Shown here: positions 6,726 to 10,292 of the stretch, piece by piece | How positions within the stretch are numbered: the first letter of the stretch is position 1 | Layout of the letters: each line of letters starts with the position of its first letter | NCBI GenBank assembly: GCA_902497035.1 | Contig: CABVDL010000094.1 | Location: forward strand, 1-10,292 | Direction: 5' to 3' | DNA length: 10,292 nucleotides | Source of the DNA: an uncultured Prevotella sp. | GTDB taxonomy: Bacteria > Bacteroidota > Bacteroidia > Bacteroidales > Bacteroidaceae | The notes under the pieces: generated by a model | Told to the model about the DNA's origin: nothing | Database searches by the model: none | The model's input: only the letters and a program-made list of their open reading frames with translations | Position numbers and translations under genes: made by a program

Positions 6726-8171
6726 TTATTTCTTTCGTTTCTGCTTGGCTGTGGTGGTGTTGGCCAGCGAGCGCACGCAGCGGAAGCCGATGTAGGAGCG
6801 CGGCTGGTTCTGATACTCCCACGTGCGCCAGGCCGAGCGGATAAAGCTCTCGGGGTCCTTCCACGAGCCGCCCCTCACGCTCTTTTTCTTCAGACGGTAG
6901 GGATCCTCGCTGGCGGCATTGTAGCGCAGCTGTGGGTTGATGTCGTTCATGGCGTCGACACCGGCCTCGGTATAGACCGTACTAGTCCATTCGGCCACAT
7001 TGCCCGCCATGTCGTAAAGGCCGTTGCTGTTGGGCGAGTAGCTGCTCACGCGGCTGGTAATGAGGTTGCCGTCCTTGGTGTAGTTGCCGCGGTCGGGCTT
7101 GAAGTTGGCGTAGAAGCATCCGTTGCCGCTCACCACGTCCTTGTTGTTCCAGGGGAACTCGTTCTGGTCCTTGCCCCTTGCGGCGAACTCCCATTCCGCC
7201 TCAGTCGGCAGACGGTAGCGCTGCACGTAGCGCGCCTCGGGGCCAAGTCCCTTGAGCAGGTAGTCGGTGCGCCAGGCGCAGAACGCATTGGCCTGCTCCC
7301 AGGTCACGCCCACGACGGGATAGTCGTTGTAGGCAGGATTGGAGAAATAGTTACGCAGATAGACCTCATTGTCGGCATTGGGGAAGTCGTTGACCCAGCA
7401 CGTAGTGTCGGGATAGACATTGACGATGTAGGTGTTGAGGAAGTCCCACGGACCCGACAGCGGCCGGTTGATGGTTTGTCTGACAATATTGCCCTCGTCA
7501 TCGACATAGGCGGTGTCCTTGCTGATCATCACCTGCTCGTTGGGGTCAACGGTATGGTCGGTGTTCAGGTCACGCTCATTGGGATTGAGGCGGTTGCGGC
7601 GCTTGGCGGCCGTGACATAGTCATAAATCTCATACCGATAGTTCAGCTGCTTGTAATCGAGCATCTTCTCGCCCGTCACGGGATTGGTGACATAGAGACT
7701 CTCGAAGGCGCGCTGCTCGTCCTCGTTGGGCTTGCGGGGCAGCCGCTTGTTCCAGTTGAGGTGGGGCTTCACGGGGTCGCCGTTCTTGTCCTCTGTAATC
7801 ATGTAGGTCTCATCGCCGCCGTAGGACGGGTCAGCAAGGCGTGTGCGCAGGATGGAGTCGCGCACCCACATCACAAACTGCTTATACTGCGAGTTGGTGA
7901 TTTCGTCCTGGTCCATCCAGAAGCCGTCAACGGAGATGTCACGGCGCGGCGTCTTCTTGCCCCACAGGCTGTCCTGGCCGTCGATGCCCATCTTCAGGAA
8001 GCCCCGGTTGACAAGCACCATGCCGTATGGCGTCGGCTCACTGAAAGCACGGCCGCCAACACCGACCACCTCACCGCCACGGCCAGAGGACGATGCCGAC
8101 TTTGCACTGAAACAGCCGGTCAACGACAGCGTAAGCATAGCTGCCAACAAAAATGATATTCCTTTCTTCAT
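6726..8171 (-). CDS. porK: Type IX secretion system ring lipoprotein PorK/GldK
   Basis: PorK/GldK is an outer-membrane lipoprotein facing the periplasm that forms the T9SS ring with PorN. The frame opens at 8195, but the ATG at 8171 is chosen because it starts a lipoprotein signal, MKKGISFLLAAMLTLSLTGC, with lipobox LTGC and C20 as lipidation site; the product is then 481 residues. The rest is a formylglycine-generating-enzyme (sulfatase-modifying factor) fold: it begins near YGMVLVNRGFLKMG (49-62), and shows YRLPTEAEWEFAARG (319-333), NGLYDMAGNVAEWT (383-396), VRGGSWKDPESFIRSAWR (432-449) and IGFRCVRS (461-468). The cysteine-bearing segment that active FGE has after the RGGS block is replaced by KDPESF, so the fold is structural here, as in other GldK proteins. 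No acidic surface-export signal follows the lipidated cysteine, consistent with a periplasmic location. It starts 47 bp after porP. Confidence 0.96.
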   Translation of the reverse strand: MKKGISFLLAAMLTLSLTGCFSAKSASSSGRGGEVVGVGGRAFSEPTPYGMVLVNRGFLKMGIDGQDSLWGKKTPRRDISVDGFWMDQDEITNSQYKQFVMWVRDSILRTRLADPSYGGDETYMITEDKNGDPVKPHLNWNKRLPRKPNEDEQRAFESLYVTNPVTGEKMLDYKQLNYRYEIYDYVTAAKRRNRLNPNERDLNTDHTVDPNEQVMISKDTAYVDDEGNIVRQTINRPLSGPWDFLNTYIVNVYPDTTCWVNDFPNADNEVYLRNYFSNPAYNDYPVVGVTWEQANAFCAWRTDYLLKGLGPEARYVQRYRLPTEAEWEFAARGKDQNEFPWNNKDVVSGNGCFYANFKPDRGNYTKDGNLITSRVSSYSPNSNGLYDMAGNVAEWTSTVYTEAGVDAMNDINPQLRYNAASEDPYRLKKKSVRGGSWKDPESFIRSAWRTWEYQNQPRSYIGFRCVRSLANTTTAKQKRKK

Positions 8172-8218
8172 ATATAAGTCAAAAAAATGCGTCAAACCTT
8201 TCTCTCGTTAAGCTCGCA

Positions 8219-9172
8219 TCAGAGTATCCTGACGCTCTTGTGCAGGTTGCGGCCCTTTTTCACCAGGTTGATGTCGTGCTGGTATCCGATAAACAGCTCA
8301 TGGCTGCCATTGCCAGGATTGAGCCCGGAGGTGTAGAACTCGTAGCTGTAGCCAAGCACGATACCGTGGAAACTGCCACCGAGCAGCATCGTCACGGAGT
8401 TGGTGGGACTGTAGCCTAAGCCGGCATACATCATCTTCGCGTCGTTGTTGTAGACCAGCCGGCCGGTGATGTCGGCGCGATAGGCCACACCGTCAGTGCG
8501 TACAAGGCATGAGGGCTTTATTGTAAGAAACGGATTTCTCAACTTAATATTGCAGCCTGCGGTCAAATAATATGTGCGGTCAATCTGCAGCTCGTTGTTG
8601 TCACCCAACGTCACAAGCGGTGCCGTGAGGTGCTGCGCCGACAGCCCGGCATACCAGCTCTTGTGGGTGTAATAAAGACCGAAGCCCAAGTCAAGGGCGT
8701 TACCGGTGACCTGAGACGTGGAGAAGGCAGGATCATTGCTCTCCTCCAAGTCAAGCTTGCTGCCGTCGAAGTCCTCACTGAGAAAGCCGGCCTGAAGGCC
8801 GGCGCTCATCTGACCACCAAACATTTTGAACTTGTAGGAATACTGCAACGCCAACTTGTTGTGGGTGAAAAGGCCAAGCTTGTCATTCATAAACTGCAGG
8901 CCAACGCCATGATAAGCGCGCATTGCATAAAAAGGCATGTCGGCCGCGGCGTAAGCCGTCTGGGGATTGTGCTCAAAGCCTGCCATGTCAAGCGCGTAGG
9001 CGGCCGTTACATTGAGCTTCGACTGCTTACCCGTGGCTGCCGGATTGAACGAGGTCTCCATGTCAAAATAATGACTGAATGACGGGTCGTACTGTGCCAT
9101 GGCCGGAATGCACGGACACACCAGCAACAGAAAAAGGATGACTCTGGCTTTTATCACATTATGATAACGCAC
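8219..9172 (-). CDS. porP: Type IX secretion system outer-membrane protein PorP (PorP/SprF family)
   Basis: PorP/SprF proteins are outer-membrane beta-barrels needed for type IX secretion and associated with the PorKN ring. The product of up to 317 residues has a signal peptide ending AMA before Q27 and then the family opening QYDPSFSHYFDMETSFNPAATG (27-48). Repeated amphipathic strands follow, with the late block GLGYSPTNSVTMLLGGSF and a GSHELFIGY segment. No in-frame ATG precedes the signal peptide. The listed start is GTG at 9172; a second GTG at 9157 (giving MIKARVILFLLL...) is equally acceptable and gives a more typical signal peptide. The frame is closed by a stop at 9187-9185. The gene leads the cluster in the porPKLMN order known from Porphyromonas, right after the terminator of the DUF2795 gene. 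No consensus promoter is visible in the 30 bp between them. Confidence 0.93.
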   Translation of the reverse strand: MRYHNVIKARVILFLLLVCPCIPAMAQYDPSFSHYFDMETSFNPAATGKQSKLNVTAAYALDMAGFEHNPQTAYAAADMPFYAMRAYHGVGLQFMNDKLGLFTHNKLALQYSYKFKMFGGQMSAGLQAGFLSEDFDGSKLDLEESNDPAFSTSQVTGNALDLGFGLYYTHKSWYAGLSAQHLTAPLVTLGDNNELQIDRTYYLTAGCNIKLRNPFLTIKPSCLVRTDGVAYRADITGRLVYNNDAKMMYAGLGYSPTNSVTMLLGGSFHGIVLGYSYEFYTSGLNPGNGSHELFIGYQHDINLVKKGRNLHKSVRIL

Positions 9173-9190
9173 AAGATGGTAGGATTATTG

Positions 9191-9237
9191 TATAAAAGAA
9201 ATATGCGGAAACGCCAACCACGCAACGTTTCCGCATA
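9191..9237 (-). terminator. Rho-independent terminator of the DUF2795 gene
   Basis: A perfect 12-bp inverted repeat (9202-9213 and 9226-9237, TATGCGGAAACG with its complement, loop of 12) is followed on the minus strand by TTTCTTTTATA. It begins 12 bp after the DUF2795 stop codon and ends about 30 bp before the porP start, so it should isolate the small gene from the por unit. Confidence 0.85.
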
Positions 9238-9248
9238 CCTTGTAGAGA

Positions 9249-9470
9249 TTAATACTCATCCTCATTCCAAAGGAAATCCTCCTTCGAGGGATAGTCGGGC
9301 CAGAGATCCTCAATGCTCTCATAGACGTCACCCTCATCTTCTATCTCCTGTAGGTTCTCGATGACCTCGTCGGGGGCACCGGAACGAACCGCATAATCAA
9401 TCAATTCTTCTTTAGTAGCAGGCCAGGGAGCATCTTCGAGCTTAGAGGCCAATTCAAGCGTCCAATACAT
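9249..9470 (-). CDS. DUF2795 domain-containing small acidic protein
   Basis: This 73-residue, strongly acidic, soluble protein begins MYWTLELASKLEDAPWPATK and ends in a Trp-Asn-Glu-Asp-Glu-Tyr tail. I recognise it as the short DUF2795 protein widely conserved in Bacteroidetes, including the helical core ATKEELIDYAVRSGAPDEVIENLQEIED. It has no signal peptide and no membrane segment. Its function is unknown; the small helical domain could be a binding module, but nothing here shows the partner. The ATG at 9470 follows a clear promoter by about 45 bp and the gene ends at its own terminator, so it is likely a separate, constitutively expressed single-gene unit rather than part of the T9SS operon. 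Confidence 0.9.
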   Translation of the reverse strand: MYWTLELASKLEDAPWPATKEELIDYAVRSGAPDEVIENLQEIEDEGDVYESIEDLWPDYPSKEDFLWNEDEY

Positions 9471-9515
9471 AGTCTTAGTATTTTATGATTTGCAGTATGT
9501 CTTAAAAACGTGGCG

Positions 9516-9546
9516 CAAAAATAATAAAATTATTTTAGTCTGCAAA
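9516..9546 (-). promoter_or_regulatory. Bacteroidetes-type promoter for the DUF2795 gene
   Basis: On the minus strand, TTTG (9546-9543) is followed after exactly 19 bp by TATTTTTG (9523-9516). This matches the Bacteroidetes sigma-ABfr consensus of a -33 TTTG and a -7 TAnnTTTG. Transcription would start near 9509, giving a leader of about 40 nt before the ATG at 9470. The surrounding 9471-9592 gap is AT-rich, unlike the neighbouring coding DNA. Confidence 0.75.
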
Positions 9547-9592
9547 CATTAGGCTTATTATATTATGGCTAAATAGTGAAATAAAACTTAAA

Positions 9593-10183
9593 TCATAAGC
9601 GAAACGTCACATTATAATTCATTTTGGACAATGCAGGATTAAAAAAAACCACACCACAGTCGTAAATGTCAAAGGTGACGACAGCTTTGGGGTCAGCCGT
9701 CACCTGTCGCCAAAAACGTACGCAATGACTGCTGCCGTGAATGCCCTCGATGACCATGACACCGTCCGGGGCCAATAGAGACGCATACTTCCGGTAAAAA
9801 GAATGGTCATAGTCCTCATCAGCCTCCAAGCCCACCAAGTCAAGAATGACACCATCAGGACGGGCATGCGACGAAAGGAGCTCAGCCTTTTGACAGCCGG
9901 CACGTAGATAGTCAAGCTCAACCGACTTCAGGTTGTTGCTCACCCAATAGCGTCCCTGCCTGAAATTGGACAGGCGCATAAGAAACTGAAGCAACCGCAG
10001 CGAGGACCTACCTGAATGGTATTTCTCCGCAAGTTCCCCATAGGCATAATAAGGATAAGCCTCACGCACCACATCCGTAACAAAACGATAGGCAAACGGA
10101 GACTGAACCCCGAACCCATGCGATCGCGGCCAACGGGCAACATGATACACCAGACGCCTCAAATACTGCAATACATGCTCCAT
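9593..10183 (-). CDS. Methyltransferase-like conserved Bacteroidetes protein, apparently lacking SAM motif
   Basis: This 196-residue cytoplasmic protein has no signal peptide. The N-terminal segment HGFGVQSPFAYRFVTDVVREAYPYYAYGEL (22-51) and the C-terminal segment ending in GVVFFNP..SKMNYNVTF (177-194) match, from memory, a family of Bacteroidetes proteins annotated as class I SAM-dependent methyltransferases. VILDLVGLEADEDYD (112-126), LLAPDGVMVIEGIHG (136-150) and FDIYDCGVVFF (171-181) look like late strands of a Rossmann-like fold. In such proteins a glycine-rich SAM-binding strand-loop normally follows the LLQFLMRLSNFRQ helix (64-76). Here that place holds GRYWVSNNLKSVELDYLRAG (77-96), with no GxGxG-like loop, and the protein is short. 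It may therefore be a non-catalytic derivative. The ATG at 10183 is the natural start. No promoter is evident upstream. Confidence 0.72.
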   Translation of the reverse strand: MEHVLQYLRRLVYHVARWPRSHGFGVQSPFAYRFVTDVVREAYPYYAYGELAEKYHSGRSSLRLLQFLMRLSNFRQGRYWVSNNLKSVELDYLRAGCQKAELLSSHARPDGVILDLVGLEADEDYDHSFYRKYASLLAPDGVMVIEGIHGSSHCVRFWRQVTADPKAVVTFDIYDCGVVFFNPALSKMNYNVTFRL

Positions 10184-10229
10184 AACTCAAGCTACCATAA
10201 AACCAAAACTTCCTCCCCTCCGTTGTGTG

Positions 10230-10250
10230 CCGCGCCTTTCCAAGGCGCGG
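10230..10250. repeat. Perfect GC-rich hairpin in the 5' intergenic region
   Basis: CCGCGCCTT (10230-10238) and AAGGCGCGG (10242-10250) form a perfect 9-bp stem with a 3-nt loop. It sits in the noncoding 10184-10292 stretch, whose far end holds the 10-bp palindrome GCCCCGGGGC (10276-10285) and an imperfect long-range pair (10253-10262 with 10281-10290, one mismatch). On the minus strand the palindrome is followed by TTTT, which could be part of a terminator for a gene outside the window. It may alternatively be another interspersed palindromic element. No gene is seen in 10184-10292. Confidence 0.6.
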
Positions 10251-10292
10251 AAAGCCCGCCCCCCTAAACGGAAAAGCCCCGGGGCAGGCTAC

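Noticed and set aside
6717..8156. Long plus-strand open frame (479 codons) opposite porK
   Set aside because: It mirrors the porK frame, its Val/Ala/Gly/His-rich composition is typical of antisense translation, and it has no motifs.
6726..8171. PorK as an active formylglycine-generating (sulfatase-activating) enzyme
   Set aside because: The fold is present, but the catalytic cysteine segment is missing after the RGGS block, and the lipobox and gene order mark it as GldK/PorK.

Overview
The window is most likely chromosomal DNA from a member of the Bacteroidota, order Bacteroidales, probably Prevotella-like. The evidence is a complete gliding/type IX secretion core gene set, a small DUF2795 protein typical of the phylum, an exact Bacteroidetes-type promoter (TTTG, 19 bp, TATTTTTG), and C-rich interspersed repeats of a style I associate with Prevotella. 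The genus is an inference; no rRNA or tRNA is present to settle it. All nine supported genes lie on the minus strand, so the biological reading order runs from high to low coordinates.

In reading order: (1) 10292-10184 is a GC-rich intergenic stretch with a 9-bp perfect hairpin and further palindromes. (2) 10183-9593 encodes a short protein related to Bacteroidetes SAM-methyltransferase-like proteins, apparently without the SAM-binding motif. (3) An AT-rich gap carries a textbook promoter for a 73-residue DUF2795 gene (9470-9249), which ends in a strong Rho-independent terminator (9237-9191). (4) 9172-3070 is the type IX secretion system (T9SS) core cluster in the order porP, porK (gldK), porL (gldL), porM (gldM), porN (gldN). 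(5) A 207-residue outer-membrane beta-barrel gene (3021-2398) follows porN by 48 bp and looks like the last gene of the unit. (6) A repeat with two hairpins ends this unit. (7) priA (2269-32), the primosomal replication-restart helicase, closes the window, and its stop codon lies in a partial copy of the same repeat.

How the genes work together (family knowledge): PorL and PorM form the inner-membrane rotary motor powered by the proton gradient. The PorK lipoprotein and PorN form a large periplasmic ring beneath the outer membrane. PorP is an outer-membrane barrel that works with this assembly. The trailing barrel protein may be an accessory of the same envelope machine, but only its position suggests so. 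The translocon (SprA/Sov), PorT, PorV, PorU, the two-component regulators and CTD-bearing cargo proteins are not in this window.

I found no transposase, phage gene, CRISPR array or RNA gene. The core of the window is a known system. The less ordinary points are the repeat that supplies stop codons to two genes, the methyltransferase-like protein lacking a cofactor motif, the repeat-built linker in PorL, and the extra barrel gene attached to the por unit.
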